A stretch of 64,000 nucleotides of DNA from Catelliglobosispora koreensis DSM 44566 (lineage in GTDB: Bacteria; Actinomycetota; Actinomycetes; Mycobacteriales; Micromonosporaceae). The DNA lies in contig NZ_KB903283.1 of NCBI RefSeq assembly GCF_000379685.1, positions 62,001-126,000 of the forward strand, written 5' to 3'. Every line of letters starts with the position of its first letter. Positions within the stretch are counted from its first letter, which is position 1. Positions 26,279 through 34,915 of the stretch are shown piece by piece. A model generated the notes under the pieces. That model had not been told where the DNA came from. It searched no databases and saw only the letters and a program-made list of their open reading frames with translations. Position numbers and translations under genes: made by a program.

Positions 26279-26690
26279 TGGGCTGCACGTCGCGGGTGGC
26301 GCGCTCGTCGAAGGCGATCCGGGCCAGGCGCACTTCCTCGCTGTGCTGCTCGGCCCAGTCGCAGATCGCCTCGATCAGGTCGACTGTGCTCAGGCCCAGT
26401 TTGGTGAGGCTGTATTCCACGCGCGGTGGCATCGTGGGGTAAACCAGCCGGTTCACCATGCCGTCACGTTCGAGGTCGCGCAGTGTCTGCGTGAGCATCT
26501 TCTGGGTGATGCCGTCGAGCTTGCGGCGTAGCTCGCCGAAGCGCATCCGCTCCTGCGGGCCGAGCGCCTTGATCACGAGAACTGTCCACTTGCCACCGAG
26601 CCGGGTCATCGCCTCGCGGGCGAAGCAGCCGTCGAGGAACACGTTGGGTTCGTGCGGGGTGCTCGCGCAATGCTCAAGGGTGGTATCCAT
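26268..26690 (-). CDS. HxlR family transcriptional regulator
   Basis: A 140-residue winged-helix regulator: CFAREAMTRLGGKWTVLVIKALGPQERMRFGELRRKLDGITQKMLTQTLRDLERDGMVNRLVYPTMPPRVEYSLTKLG is the family core. Members of this family often sense quinones or electrophiles through a Cys; there are Cys residues at the N-terminus (LEHCAST and DGCFARE). It is divergent from a quinone oxidoreductase gene, the standard arrangement for a QorR-like repressor. The ATG at 26690 is preferred; 26708 is also open. Confidence 0.88.
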   Translation of the reverse strand: MDTTLEHCASTPHEPNVFLDGCFAREAMTRLGGKWTVLVIKALGPQERMRFGELRRKLDGITQKMLTQTLRDLERDGMVNRLVYPTMPPRVEYSLTKLGLSTVDLIEAICDWAEQHSEEVRLARIAFDERATRDVQPISG

Positions 26691-26692
26691 GA

Positions 26693-26706
26693 GGTACCTA
26701 GATACC
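26693..26706. promoter_or_regulatory. near-palindrome GGTACCTAGATACC, candidate HxlR operator
   Basis: A 14-base near-palindrome (12 of 14 positions symmetric) lies just upstream of the HxlR start. GGTATC (26682-26687) and a second GGTACC (26730-26735) flank it. The whole cluster fills the spacer between the HxlR and quinone oxidoreductase genes, as expected for an autoregulated divergent promoter. Confidence 0.55.
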
Positions 26707-26756
26707 AAATTAGTGCCATCTTCACAACAGGTACCGTCATTGGCCAGGCTTAGGCT

Positions 26757-27692
26757 ATGACAACAACGATGCGTCAGATCAGCCAGCAGGCCTATGGCGG
26801 CCCCGACGTTCTGCAGCTCACCGAGGTTCCGCTGCCCGAGCCGGGGCTAACCGAGATCCGCGTGAAGGTGTCTGCCGCAGGGGTGAATCCGGCCGACTGG
26901 AAGACACGGCGCGGCGACTGGGATGTCTTTGCTCCGCCGTTCGCTCTGGGCTGGGATGTCAGCGGCATCGTCGACGCTGTCGCCCCTGGCGTCACCCGCT
27001 TCCGCCCCGGCGACGAGGTCTATGGCATGCCACGCTTCCCGCAATTGCCTGGTGGCTATGGCGAATACGTCACCGCGCCGGCCCGCCACTTCGCCCGTAA
27101 ACCGGCCAACCTGAGTCACGAAGAAGCCGCCGCGCTGCCCCTGGTGTCGCTCACCGCGTGGCAAGCGCTCGCCGATACCGCAAACCTTCAACCCCATCAG
27201 AGGGTACTCATTCACGCCGCCGCCGGCGGGGTGGGCCATGTGGCCGTGCAGATCGCCAAGGCACGCGGCGCCTACGTCATCGGAACGGCCCGTCAAGCCA
27301 AGCACGCGTGGCTGCGCGACCTCGGTGCCGGCGAACTCATCGATTACACCACCACCGATTTCGCCGAAGCGGTGTCCGATGTGGACGTTGTGCTTGACAC
27401 TATCGGCGGCGACTACGCCCAGCGTTCCTTGCGCACCCTGCGCCCAGGCGGCGTGTTCGTCACAATCGTCGACCACTTTGGCCTGGAAGCACTGCGGGCT
27501 CCGGGGATTCGCGTCGAGGGCCTTCTCGTCGAGCCAGATGGCACGGGCCTTGAGGCGGTCACCGATCTGGCCGAGAAAGGTCTGCTGAAGCCTTATCTGG
27601 CAAAGGTTTTCCCGCTGGAGCAGGCCGCGGAGGCCCACCGGCTCGGCGAGACTGACCGCACCCAGGGCAAGATCGTCCTGAAGGTCACCTAG
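26757..27692 (+). CDS. NADP-dependent quinone oxidoreductase (MDR family)
   Basis: A 311-residue zinc-independent medium-chain dehydrogenase. The catalytic N-terminal part has VSAAGVNPADWKTRRGDW and LGWDVSGIVDAVAPGVTRFRPGDEVYGM. The Rossmann part has VLIHAAAGGVGHVAVQIAKARGAYVIGTA, the NADPH-binding AxxGGVG motif. There are no structural zinc cysteines, so this is the QOR branch that reduces quinones or enals. It is divergent from an HxlR repressor gene and ends overlapping the FAD oxidase gene by 4 bases. Confidence 0.92.
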   Translation: MTTTMRQISQQAYGGPDVLQLTEVPLPEPGLTEIRVKVSAAGVNPADWKTRRGDWDVFAPPFALGWDVSGIVDAVAPGVTRFRPGDEVYGMPRFPQLPGGYGEYVTAPARHFARKPANLSHEEAAALPLVSLTAWQALADTANLQPHQRVLIHAAAGGVGHVAVQIAKARGAYVIGTARQAKHAWLRDLGAGELIDYTTTDFAEAVSDVDVVLDTIGGDYAQRSLRTLRPGGVFVTIVDHFGLEALRAPGIRVEGLLVEPDGTGLEAVTDLAEKGLLKPYLAKVFPLEQAAEAHRLGETDRTQGKIVLKVT

Positions 27693-29041
27693 GCCGGGGG
27701 GATGTTTTGGTTGAGGTGAAACACATTCGCCGGATCGTAGGCGGTCTTGAGGGCGGTCAGCCGGGCGAGCTTCACAGCCGAGTAAGCGCGCTGCACGCCA
27801 CGGTTCCCATCGGCTAGTTCCTCGGCCGTCAGCGAGTTGACGTAAATGCCGCTCGCGTAAGGCTCAAGCGAAGCACCCGCGGCGCGGGCGGCGCCCATCC
27901 AGGCGTCATCATCGGCCGGGTTGGTCCAGCGGCAGCCCGCGCCGAACTCGAACATGGTGTTGCGGTGGCTGAACGCCGCATCGGCCTCGGGCACCTCGGC
28001 GATGGCGCCGCCGTGGGCTTGCAGGCTGACGCTTGGCAGGTAAGGGTTTCCTGTCAGGTCAGCGCCACCGCGCAGCAGGAACGCCTCGATCGCCTCGGTC
28101 GGGAATCGCTTCAGGTAGTGCGCTTTGGAGTAGCGGCGGTAGGCGTGGCCACCGGTGGAGTCGTCGCGCTGCTGAAGGTCTAGATAGGACGGTGTAGTGA
28201 CCCGCGACGCGACCGGTCGCCCGAGTGCCCGCATCGGGCGCAGCAGCCGGCGTGCCTCGGCCGGATCGCCGACCCACACGAAACCCAGTGTCGCGATCGG
28301 ACCGCTGGGGCCGCCGCTGACGCTGGCGGTGAACGTCGCCTGCCGGGGCGCCACGGCGTTCAGGTCACGCCAGCCTTCGACGACCGGCACGGCGTCCTCA
28401 GCGCGGAAGTCGAATTCGGCGACCAGTGTGCGGGTTCCGGTGTGGTGCAACGCGAATTCGAACTCGGTGACGATGCCGAAGTTGCCGCCGCCACCACGCA
28501 GACCCCAGAACAGGTCAGGATTCTCGGTGCGGCTAGCGGTAACGACGCTGCCTTCAGCGGTCACCATCGTGAAGGAGACGACGTTGTCGCACGCTAGCCC
28601 GTGCTGGCGGGCCAGCCAGCCCATGCCGCCGCCGAGGGTGAGCCCGCCAACGCCGGTGTGCGCGACGTTGCCTGCCGTGGTCGCCAGACCATATGGCTGA
28701 GACGCCCGGTCCACTGCGCCGAGCAGTGCGCCTCCTTGCACCCAGGCACGACGCTGGACCGGGTCGATCCGCACGCCGCCCATGAGTGACAGATCGATCA
28801 TGAGCCCACCGTCCGGTACGGCGAAGCCAGCGACATTGTGGCCGCCGCAGCGCACGCCGATCTCGAGGTCTGATTCGCGGGCCAGCCGCACGGCAGCGAC
28901 CACGTCAGCGACGCTTGCAACGCGCACAATCATGCGCGGGCGCCGGTCGACCATCGCGTTCCAAACCGAGCGGGCGGTGTCATATCCGGCGTCGCCGGGG
29001 CTAAGGAGCTGTCCGTCGAAGCGGGTCACTGTCTTCGTCAT
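27689..29041 (-). CDS. FAD-dependent oxidoreductase, berberine-bridge type (second copy)
   Basis: A 450-residue paralogue of the enzyme at 24887. It shares GVRCGGHNVAGFAVPDGGLMIDLSLM with the FAD-linking His, TAGNVAHTGVGGLTLGGGMGWLARQHGL, LRGGGGNFGIVTEFEFAL, and the C-terminal YVNSLTAEELADGNRGVQRAYSAVKLARLTALKTAYDPANVFHLNQNIPP. The ATG 29041 begins the homology; the frame to 29152 overlaps the divergent MocR gene. The MocR regulator 46 bases away is its probable controller. Confidence 0.9.
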   Translation of the reverse strand: MTKTVTRFDGQLLSPGDAGYDTARSVWNAMVDRRPRMIVRVASVADVVAAVRLARESDLEIGVRCGGHNVAGFAVPDGGLMIDLSLMGGVRIDPVQRRAWVQGGALLGAVDRASQPYGLATTAGNVAHTGVGGLTLGGGMGWLARQHGLACDNVVSFTMVTAEGSVVTASRTENPDLFWGLRGGGGNFGIVTEFEFALHHTGTRTLVAEFDFRAEDAVPVVEGWRDLNAVAPRQATFTASVSGGPSGPIATLGFVWVGDPAEARRLLRPMRALGRPVASRVTTPSYLDLQQRDDSTGGHAYRRYSKAHYLKRFPTEAIEAFLLRGGADLTGNPYLPSVSLQAHGGAIAEVPEADAAFSHRNTMFEFGAGCRWTNPADDDAWMGAARAAGASLEPYASGIYVNSLTAEELADGNRGVQRAYSAVKLARLTALKTAYDPANVFHLNQNIPPA

Positions 29042-29057
29042 GACCTCAGCCTGACAG

Positions 29058-29086
29058 GAATCGGTACATGCGATAAGGTCCGATTC
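29058..29086. promoter_or_regulatory. inverted repeat GAATCGG-N15-CCGATTC between FAD oxidase and MocR genes
   Basis: GAATCGG (29058-29064) and CCGATTC (29080-29086) are perfect inverted arms inside the 46-base divergent spacer, and the right arm ends one base before the MocR GTG. A regulator bound here would cover both promoters. MocR proteins often use repeats of this size, so autoregulation is likely. Confidence 0.5.
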
Positions 29087-29087
29087 T

Positions 29088-30512
29088 GTGGGCCAATTCA
29101 GGACCAATTCGGGTTCGGCCGAGGACTTGCTCATCGAGCTAGACCGCGACACTCGTGTGCCGCTACACCGTCAAATCCAGGCATCCATCCGCGCGAGCAT
29201 CCGGGCCGGGCGGTTGCGTACGGGCGCGTCTCTGCCGCCGACACGCACCCTCGCCGCCGGTCTCGGGGTTTCGCGCGGGGTGGTCGTTGAGGCCTATCAG
29301 CAGCTGGTGGCCGAGGGCTATTTGGCGAGCCGGTCCGGCGGTTACACCCATGTCGCCGCCTCGATGCCGTCGGCTCCCAGTCCTCCGCCATCGGTGGCAC
29401 CGCCGGCCGTGCGCAGGGTCGACTTTGGATTCGGGCGCACTGACGTGTCGCAGTTTCCCCGGGCGGCCTGGCTGCGCTCGGTTCGCACCGTGCTCACCAC
29501 CACGCCCAATGACCGGCTCGCCTATCTCGACGGCCGTGGCGTGCCAGAACTGCATCAGGCTCTATGCGATTACCTCAACCGGGTACGCGGTACGTCCGCC
29601 GATCCTGCCAATGTGGTGATCTGCAACGGATACGGACAGGGCATTTCCTTGCTGATCCAGGTTTTGGTCCAGCACGGTGCCAGGCGGATCGCCCTGGAAG
29701 ACCCATCGTCCAATGACGACGCTCTCCTGGTGGCTGCCGCCGCGGGTCTTGAGGTGACCGGAATCCCAGTGGGCCCAGACGGCATAGACGTCGCCGCCCT
29801 CGACCGCGCTGACGCCGACGCGGTCGTGCTCACGCCGTCACACCAATGGCCCACCGGTGCCGTGTTGTCCGCGGCCGCGAGGGCCGAGGTCATCGGCTGG
29901 GCCAAACGCCGCGGCGCGATCGTGGTCGAGGACGACTATGACGCGGAGTACCGCTACGACCGCTCGCCCGTGGGCGCCATGCAAGGTCTAGCACCCGATC
30001 ACGTCGTCTACTGCGGCACGGCAAGCAAGACGCTCGCCCCCGGATTGCGGCTCGGCTGGATGATTGTGCCGCCTCACCTTGTCACTGACGTCGCGGCAGC
30101 GAAGGTGCTTGCCGACCGCGGCTCGCCGGTCATCGACCAGCTGACGTTCGCTGATTTCCTTGCCCGCGGCGAATTTGACCGCCATCTGCGCCGGATGCGT
30201 CCCGTGTATCGCCGCCGCCGCGACGCCTTGCTGGCCGCGCTGCGCACACATCTGCCCTATCTTGAGCCGTACGGCATCGCCGCCGGACAGCACGTGGTCA
30301 CGTGGCTCCCCGACGATCTCGACGAAGCGGCCGTCGTCGCAGCGGCCGCTAAACACAGGCTCGGCATTCACGGCGTCAGCCCGTACCGCATTAGCAGCAC
30401 CGGTCGCGGTGGCCTGATCTTCGGCTACGCCATCCTCAGCGAGGCCGTCATCGCCGAGGGTGTAAAGCTTCTAGCCACAGCCATCCGCGAGGTGCGGAGT
30501 CAGCGGGACTAA
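29088..30512 (+). CDS. MocR-type GntR/aminotransferase regulator
   Basis: A 474-residue PdxR/MocR-like regulator. The GntR winged helix (DTRVPLHRQIQASIRASIRAGRLRTGASLPPTRTLAAGLGVSRGVVVEAYQQLVAEGYLASRSGG) is fused to a type I PLP aminotransferase domain. EDDYDAEYRYDR supplies the cofactor-binding Asp, and the PLP Lys sits in YCGTASKTLAPGLRLGW. These proteins respond to PLP or amino compounds. The start is GTG 29088. The nearest target is the divergent FAD oxidase. The end overlaps the LacI gene by 4 bases. Confidence 0.92.
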   Translation: MGQFRTNSGSAEDLLIELDRDTRVPLHRQIQASIRASIRAGRLRTGASLPPTRTLAAGLGVSRGVVVEAYQQLVAEGYLASRSGGYTHVAASMPSAPSPPPSVAPPAVRRVDFGFGRTDVSQFPRAAWLRSVRTVLTTTPNDRLAYLDGRGVPELHQALCDYLNRVRGTSADPANVVICNGYGQGISLLIQVLVQHGARRIALEDPSSNDDALLVAAAAGLEVTGIPVGPDGIDVAALDRADADAVVLTPSHQWPTGAVLSAAARAEVIGWAKRRGAIVVEDDYDAEYRYDRSPVGAMQGLAPDHVVYCGTASKTLAPGLRLGWMIVPPHLVTDVAAAKVLADRGSPVIDQLTFADFLARGEFDRHLRRMRPVYRRRRDALLAALRTHLPYLEPYGIAAGQHVVTWLPDDLDEAAVVAAAAKHRLGIHGVSPYRISSTGRGGLIFGYAILSEAVIAEGVKLLATAIREVRSQRD

Positions 30513-31531
30513 GCCGCAACCCTTGGGGTCGCTGTGCTTTCGCGCACGACGAGGCGGGTAGGGACGAGCGTGGTGCCGTGCTCTGGCTCGCCACGGTCGA
30601 TTTGGCGCAGGACGCCTTGCACGCACCGGCGGCCGACTTCGGCGAAGTCCTGGTGGACTGTCGTCAGTGGAGGGATGAAGGAACTCGCGTCAGGGATGTC
30701 GTCGAAGCCGACGACGCTGACGTCGCCGGGCACCGAGCGCCCGCGGTCGTGCAGGGCGCGCAGGACACCGAGCGCCATCTGGTCGTTGGCGGCGAAAATG
30801 GCTGTGCAGCTGGGATCCTCAGCCATCATCAGGCCGGCCTGATAGCCGGACTCGGCCGACCAGTCCCCGTGCAGTGGCGTCGGAACAGCACGGCCAGCGG
30901 CCTCAAGTGCTTGCCGCCACGCCTGTTCGCGTCTGCTGCTGGCGAACGATTCGCGTGGACCCGTGATGTGCCAAACGGTTTCGTGACCCAACTCGAGCAG
31001 GTGAGTGACCGCTTGCCCGGCCCCGTCGGCCTGGTCGGTGTCCACAACGGAGTATCGGTCGCCCGCGTCGGAGTCAACGACCACAACCTGAACGTGCGGC
31101 GGCAACGTCACGGTGGCCGCGTCGAGCAGGTGCACTTCCATAATCACGATGACACCGTCGACGGCGAGCTCACCGAGGCGGGTGAACGCACCGAGCACAC
31201 TGTCTTGCGTTGGCACCGCGACCGGGATGAGCGTGATGGCATAGCCTTCGGCCGCCGCGTGATTGGCGATCGCTTCCAGGGTGCGGCTGTTGCCGGTGCT
31301 GGAGAGCGTGAAAAGGATGACGCCGATGGTGCGGAACTCGCCGCGTTTGAGCGCACGGGCCGCGCTGTTGGGCCGGTAGCCGAGCTCGCGCATGGCTTTG
31401 AGCACTTGCTCACGGGTGGTTCCGATGACGCTGGGGTGGCCGTTGGACACCCGCGAAACGGTCTGGGAGGAAACGCCCGCGAGCCGGGCAACGTCGGCCA
31501 TCGATATGCGGCGTTGCTTTGACTGGCTCAT
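30509..31531 (-). CDS. LacI family repressor of the beta-galactoside locus
   Basis: A 340-residue repressor. The helix-turn-helix ISMADVARLAGVSSQTVSRVSNGHPSVI and hinge YRPNSAARALKRG are classic, followed by the sugar-binding core (DGVIVIMEVHLL, VVVVDSDAGD, TAIFAANDQMALGVLRAL and SVVGFDDIPDASSFIPPLTTVHQDFAEVG). The ATG at 31531 has an AAGGAG Shine-Dalgarno 9 bases upstream. Two matching palindromes lie in the 239-base region between it and the transporter genes. The inducer is probably a galactose-containing sugar (inference from the GH35 gene). Confidence 0.92.
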   Translation of the reverse strand: MSQSKQRRISMADVARLAGVSSQTVSRVSNGHPSVIGTTREQVLKAMRELGYRPNSAARALKRGEFRTIGVILFTLSSTGNSRTLEAIANHAAAEGYAITLIPVAVPTQDSVLGAFTRLGELAVDGVIVIMEVHLLDAATVTLPPHVQVVVVDSDAGDRYSVVDTDQADGAGQAVTHLLELGHETVWHITGPRESFASSRREQAWRQALEAAGRAVPTPLHGDWSAESGYQAGLMMAEDPSCTAIFAANDQMALGVLRALHDRGRSVPGDVSVVGFDDIPDASSFIPPLTTVHQDFAEVGRRCVQGVLRQIDRGEPEHGTTLVPTRLVVRESTATPRVAA

Positions 31532-31626
31532 CCGGCGCCGCTCCTTCACGCTCGGTCAACGGAGGTAACAATTCCGAAACCGGCGCTTGACGGGCCTCCG
31601 GCAGCGGTGACACTATCACCCAGCCG

Positions 31627-31642
31627 ATGTTTACGTAAACAT
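31627..31642. promoter_or_regulatory. LacI-type operator 1, perfect palindrome
   Basis: ATGTTTACGTAAACAT is a perfect 16-base palindrome with the central CG step typical of LacI-family operators. It lies 95 bases upstream of the LacI start and about 130 upstream of the transporter start. The GTTTACGTAAAC core is repeated at 31713. Confidence 0.85.
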
Positions 31643-31712
31643 TCGCTCATTGTGACGAATCCGTCCCGGCAAACCCCGCATAGCACAGCAAAGAACATCC
31701 AGCGGGACGGGC

Positions 31713-31728
31713 ATGTTTACGTAAACAC
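31713..31728. promoter_or_regulatory. LacI-type operator 2
   Basis: ATGTTTACGTAAACAC repeats the 14-base palindromic core TGTTTACGTAAACA. It lies 43 bases before the permease GTG start, where bound repressor would block transcription. Its centre is 86 bases from operator 1, about eight helical turns, which would favour looping. Confidence 0.85.
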
Positions 31729-31770
31729 GGGGACCATGAAATGTTACTCAACGTGTCCGAAGGAGGAAGC

Positions 31771-32682
31771 GTGGCGCTACTCGAGCCGCCGGCGATCAAG
31801 CGCACCGGCAAGCGACGGCAGCGGCGCAGCTGGACCGGCTGGGCGTTCGCTGGCCCATTCATGGCCGTCTTCGCTTTCGTCTTCCTCGCTCCGATCGCCT
31901 ACGCGATCTACCTGAGCTTCTTTCGCACCAGGCTCATCGGCGGCACCAGCTTCGTCGGGCTCGAAAACTACAAGAACGTCTTTACCGACGCTCAGTTTTG
32001 GTCCGCAGCCGGGCGAGTGACGCTCTTCCTGCTCGTGCAGGTGCCCATCATGCTTTTCCTGGCCCTGCTCGTGGCGCTAGCCATCGACAGCGGCCGCCTC
32101 TACGGCAAGGCCTTCTTCCGGGTCACCGTGTTCATGCCCTACGCCGTGCCCGCTGTCGTCGCCACGCTGATGTGGGGCTTCATGTACGGCAACAGGTTCG
32201 GCCTGGTCGCCAACATCAACGAGGCGCTCGGCACCACCCTGCCCGACCCGCTGTCTCCCGGCCTGATCCTGGCGTCGATCGGAAACATCGTGACGTGGGA
32301 GTTCGTCGGCTACAACATGCTGATCTTCTACAGTGCGCTACAGGTCGTGCCGAAAACGCTATACGAGGCAGCCGAAATCGATGGCGCCAGTCAGCTGCGC
32401 ATCATCCGTTCCATCAAGCTGCCCGCCATTCGCGGTGCGCTGCTGGTGGCCACCATCTTCTCCATCATCGGCAGCTTCCAGCTCTTCAACGAGCCAAGCA
32501 TCCTCAAGAGCCTGGCTCCCAACGCCATCACGACCTACTTCACGCCCAACCTTTACGCCTATTCGCTGTCGTTCTCGGGCCAGCAATACAACTACTCGGC
32601 CACGGTCGCGATCGTGATGGCGCTCCTCACGATGATCGTGGCCTATGCCGTGCAGCTGCGCAGCTCCCGGAAGGAGCGTTAG
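31771..32682 (+). CDS. carbohydrate ABC transporter permease (MalF type)
   Basis: A 303-residue CUT1-family permease with six membrane segments, starting with TGWAFAGPFMAVFAFVFLAPIAYAIYLSFF. The EAA loop reads LYEAAEIDGASQLRIIRSIKLPAIRGALL. The start is GTG 31771, with AGGAGG at 31761-31766; the frame from 31741 lacks a ribosome site. It is the first gene of a four-gene operon with a second permease, binding protein and GH35 enzyme. No ATPase gene is in the operon, so a shared MsiK-like ATPase is expected. Confidence 0.92.
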   Translation: MALLEPPAIKRTGKRRQRRSWTGWAFAGPFMAVFAFVFLAPIAYAIYLSFFRTRLIGGTSFVGLENYKNVFTDAQFWSAAGRVTLFLLVQVPIMLFLALLVALAIDSGRLYGKAFFRVTVFMPYAVPAVVATLMWGFMYGNRFGLVANINEALGTTLPDPLSPGLILASIGNIVTWEFVGYNMLIFYSALQVVPKTLYEAAEIDGASQLRIIRSIKLPAIRGALLVATIFSIIGSFQLFNEPSILKSLAPNAITTYFTPNLYAYSLSFSGQQYNYSATVAIVMALLTMIVAYAVQLRSSRKER

Positions 32683-32684
32683 AC

Positions 32685-33536
32685 ATGCGATCTGGCACTA
32701 AGCGCAGCCCACTGCTCACCCTCCTCACCTCCATCATGCTGCTGTACAGCCTCGTGCCCCTCGCCTGGCTGTTCATCAACGCGACGAAGACTCAAGACGG
32801 CCTGTTCGGCTCGTTCGGACTGTGGTTCGCGGGCGACTTCGCCTTATGGGACAACGTGCGGGAGACGCTAACCTATGACGACGGTGTTTTCCTCCGGTGG
32901 CTGCTCAACACTTTGCTTTATGTCGTGCTCGGCGCCGGCGGCGCCACGGTGCTGGCCACGTTAGGCGGATATGCGTTAGCGAAGTTCGACTTCCCCGGCA
33001 AGCGCGCCGTCTTCGCCACCGTCATCGGTGCCGTGGCCGTTCCTGGCACCGCTTTGGCAGTACCCACCTTTTTGATGTTTTCGAATCTCGGGCTGACGAA
33101 CACCCCTTGGGCCATCATCATCCCGTCGCTCATCTCGCCGTTCGGGCTCTATCTCATGTGGACCTTCGCGGCGGAGGCGATCCCAGGCGAACTCATCGAA
33201 GCCGCCCGTGTCGATGGCGCCGGAGAGTTGCGGACGTTCGTGCGCGTCTGCGTGCCATTGCTCGCACCCGGCATCGTGACCGTCGCTCTGTTCACGATGG
33301 TCGCCACGTGGAACAACTACTTCCTGCCCCTGATCATGCTGAAAGACCCGGACTGGTACCCCCTCACGCTGGGCCTCAACTCATGGAATGACCAGGCTGC
33401 CACCGCGGGCGGGCAGGCCATCTTCAACCTCGTCATCACCGGTTCACTGCTCACCATCCTTCCCCTACTACTGGCATTCCTTCTCCTGCAGCGCTATTGG
33501 CAGTCCGGGCTGGCTGCCGGTGGCGTCAAAGATTAG
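32685..33536 (+). CDS. carbohydrate ABC transporter permease (MalG type)
   Basis: A 283-residue permease partner. It starts at ATG 32685 with AAGGAG 8 bases upstream, just after the previous stop. Six membrane segments begin with LLTLLTSIMLLYSLVPLAWLFINAT. The EAA loop reads GELIEAARVDGAGELRTFVRVCVPLLAPGI. An open frame reaches back to 31998, but that part is a shadow of the first permease gene. Confidence 0.92.
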   Translation: MRSGTKRSPLLTLLTSIMLLYSLVPLAWLFINATKTQDGLFGSFGLWFAGDFALWDNVRETLTYDDGVFLRWLLNTLLYVVLGAGGATVLATLGGYALAKFDFPGKRAVFATVIGAVAVPGTALAVPTFLMFSNLGLTNTPWAIIIPSLISPFGLYLMWTFAAEAIPGELIEAARVDGAGELRTFVRVCVPLLAPGIVTVALFTMVATWNNYFLPLIMLKDPDWYPLTLGLNSWNDQAATAGGQAIFNLVITGSLLTILPLLLAFLLLQRYWQSGLAAGGVKD

Positions 33537-33555
33537 AAACCCTCGAGAGGACATC

Positions 33556-34896
33556 ATGGCTATCACCCGTCGCACCTTCTTGCGCTCGGCAGCGGCCGTT
33601 TCCGTTGCCACAGCGGCCTCTGGCGCCCTCGCGGCCTGCGGCACCGACGATAACCCCAGCGCTCCAACCGTTTCCGCCAACGACGTGCAGGCGGCGCTGG
33701 AGAAGGGCGGCACGATCCTGGTCTGGGCTTGGGAAACCACCCTCAAGGACGTCGTCACCTCGTTCCAGGCCAAGTATCCCAAGGTGAAAGTCGAGCTGGT
33801 CAACGCCGGCACCGGCGACAAGCAATACACCGCCTTGCAGAACGCCATCAAGGCCGGCAACGGTGTGCCGGACCTGGCCCAGATCGAGTATTACGCCCTG
33901 CCGCAATTCGCCCTTGGCAAGTCGCTCACGGATCTGAGCGGCTTTGGCGCCGGATCGCTGGACGGCACGTTCACGCCGGGGCCGTGGGCATCGGTCAAAG
34001 CCGGCGGCGGAATCTTCGGCTTGCCAATGGACTCGGGCCCGATGGCGTTGTTCTACAACAAGAAGGTCTTCGACACGCACGGCATCGCCGTTCCGGCAAC
34101 TTGGGACGAATACGTCGCCGCCGCCAAGAAGCTGCACGCGGCCGACCCGAAGGCTTACATCACCAACGACACTGGCGACGCGGGCTTCACCACCAGCATG
34201 ATTTGGCAGGCCGCGGGGAAACCGTTCTCGGTTGACGGCACCAACGTCAAAATCAACCTGGCCGACACCGGCTCGGCGAAGTTCGCTGGGCTGTGGCAAC
34301 AGCTGTTGACCGACAAGCTTCTGGCACCGGTCGGCTCGTGGAGCGACGGCTGGTACAAGGGGCTGGCCGACGGCAGCATCGCGACCCTCGTGATTGGAGC
34401 GTGGATGCCGGCCAACCTCGAATCAGGAGTGGCCGCGGCCAAGGGTGACTGGCGTGTCGCCCCGATGCCGCAGTGGACCGCTGGCGGCAACGCCACAGCG
34501 GAAAACGGCGGAAGCTCACTGGCGATCCCGAAGGCGGGCAAGAACAACGCCTTGGCCTACGCGTTCCTCAAGTACGCCACCGCCGAAGAAGGCGTGAAGA
34601 TCCGCGTCGACAAGGGTGCCTTCCCGGCCACGAACGCTGAACTGAAGTCGGATGCGTTCGCCAACAAGGAATTCCCTTACTTCGGCGGCCAGAAAGTCAA
34701 CCAGGTGCTGGGCCAGTCAGCCGCCGGTGTCGTTTCCGGATGGTCCTACCTGCCGTTCCAGGTTTACGCCAACAGCATCTTCAACGACACCGTTGGCAAG
34801 GCTTACGTTTCCAGCACGACGCTGTCCGACGGACTTAAGGCGTGGCAGGACGCGTGCGCCAAATACGGCAAGGAACAAGGCTTCACCGTCAGCTAA
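33556..34896 (+). CDS. extracellular sugar-binding lipoprotein of ABC importer
   Basis: A 446-residue solute-binding protein. The N-terminus MAITRRTFLRSAAAVSVATA has a twin-arginine RRTFLR motif and the signal ends in a lipobox, ALAAC. The mature part has IEYYALPQFALGKSLTDLSGF, a GIFGLPMDSGPMALFYNKKVFD hinge and ENGGSSLAIPKAGKNNALAYAFLKYAT, as in cluster 1 sugar-binding proteins. It probably captures a galactoside for the two upstream permeases. The mRNA after its stop folds into a GC-rich hairpin before the GH35 gene. Confidence 0.92.
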   Translation: MAITRRTFLRSAAAVSVATAASGALAACGTDDNPSAPTVSANDVQAALEKGGTILVWAWETTLKDVVTSFQAKYPKVKVELVNAGTGDKQYTALQNAIKAGNGVPDLAQIEYYALPQFALGKSLTDLSGFGAGSLDGTFTPGPWASVKAGGGIFGLPMDSGPMALFYNKKVFDTHGIAVPATWDEYVAAAKKLHAADPKAYITNDTGDAGFTTSMIWQAAGKPFSVDGTNVKINLADTGSAKFAGLWQQLLTDKLLAPVGSWSDGWYKGLADGSIATLVIGAWMPANLESGVAAAKGDWRVAPMPQWTAGGNATAENGGSSLAIPKAGKNNALAYAFLKYATAEEGVKIRVDKGAFPATNAELKSDAFANKEFPYFGGQKVNQVLGQSAAGVVSGWSYLPFQVYANSIFNDTVGKAYVSSTTLSDGLKAWQDACAKYGKEQGFTVS

Positions 34897-34915
34897 CCCT
34901 CGGTTGCTCCAGCTC

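Noticed and set aside
30578-31522. A 314-residue plus-strand frame opposite LacI
   Set aside because: It is antisense to a complete LacI protein and has no ribosome site or family motif.
31998-32684. A long N-terminal extension of the second galactoside permease
   Set aside because: It overlaps the first permease in another frame; a good AAGGAG site and the membrane topology place the start at 32685.
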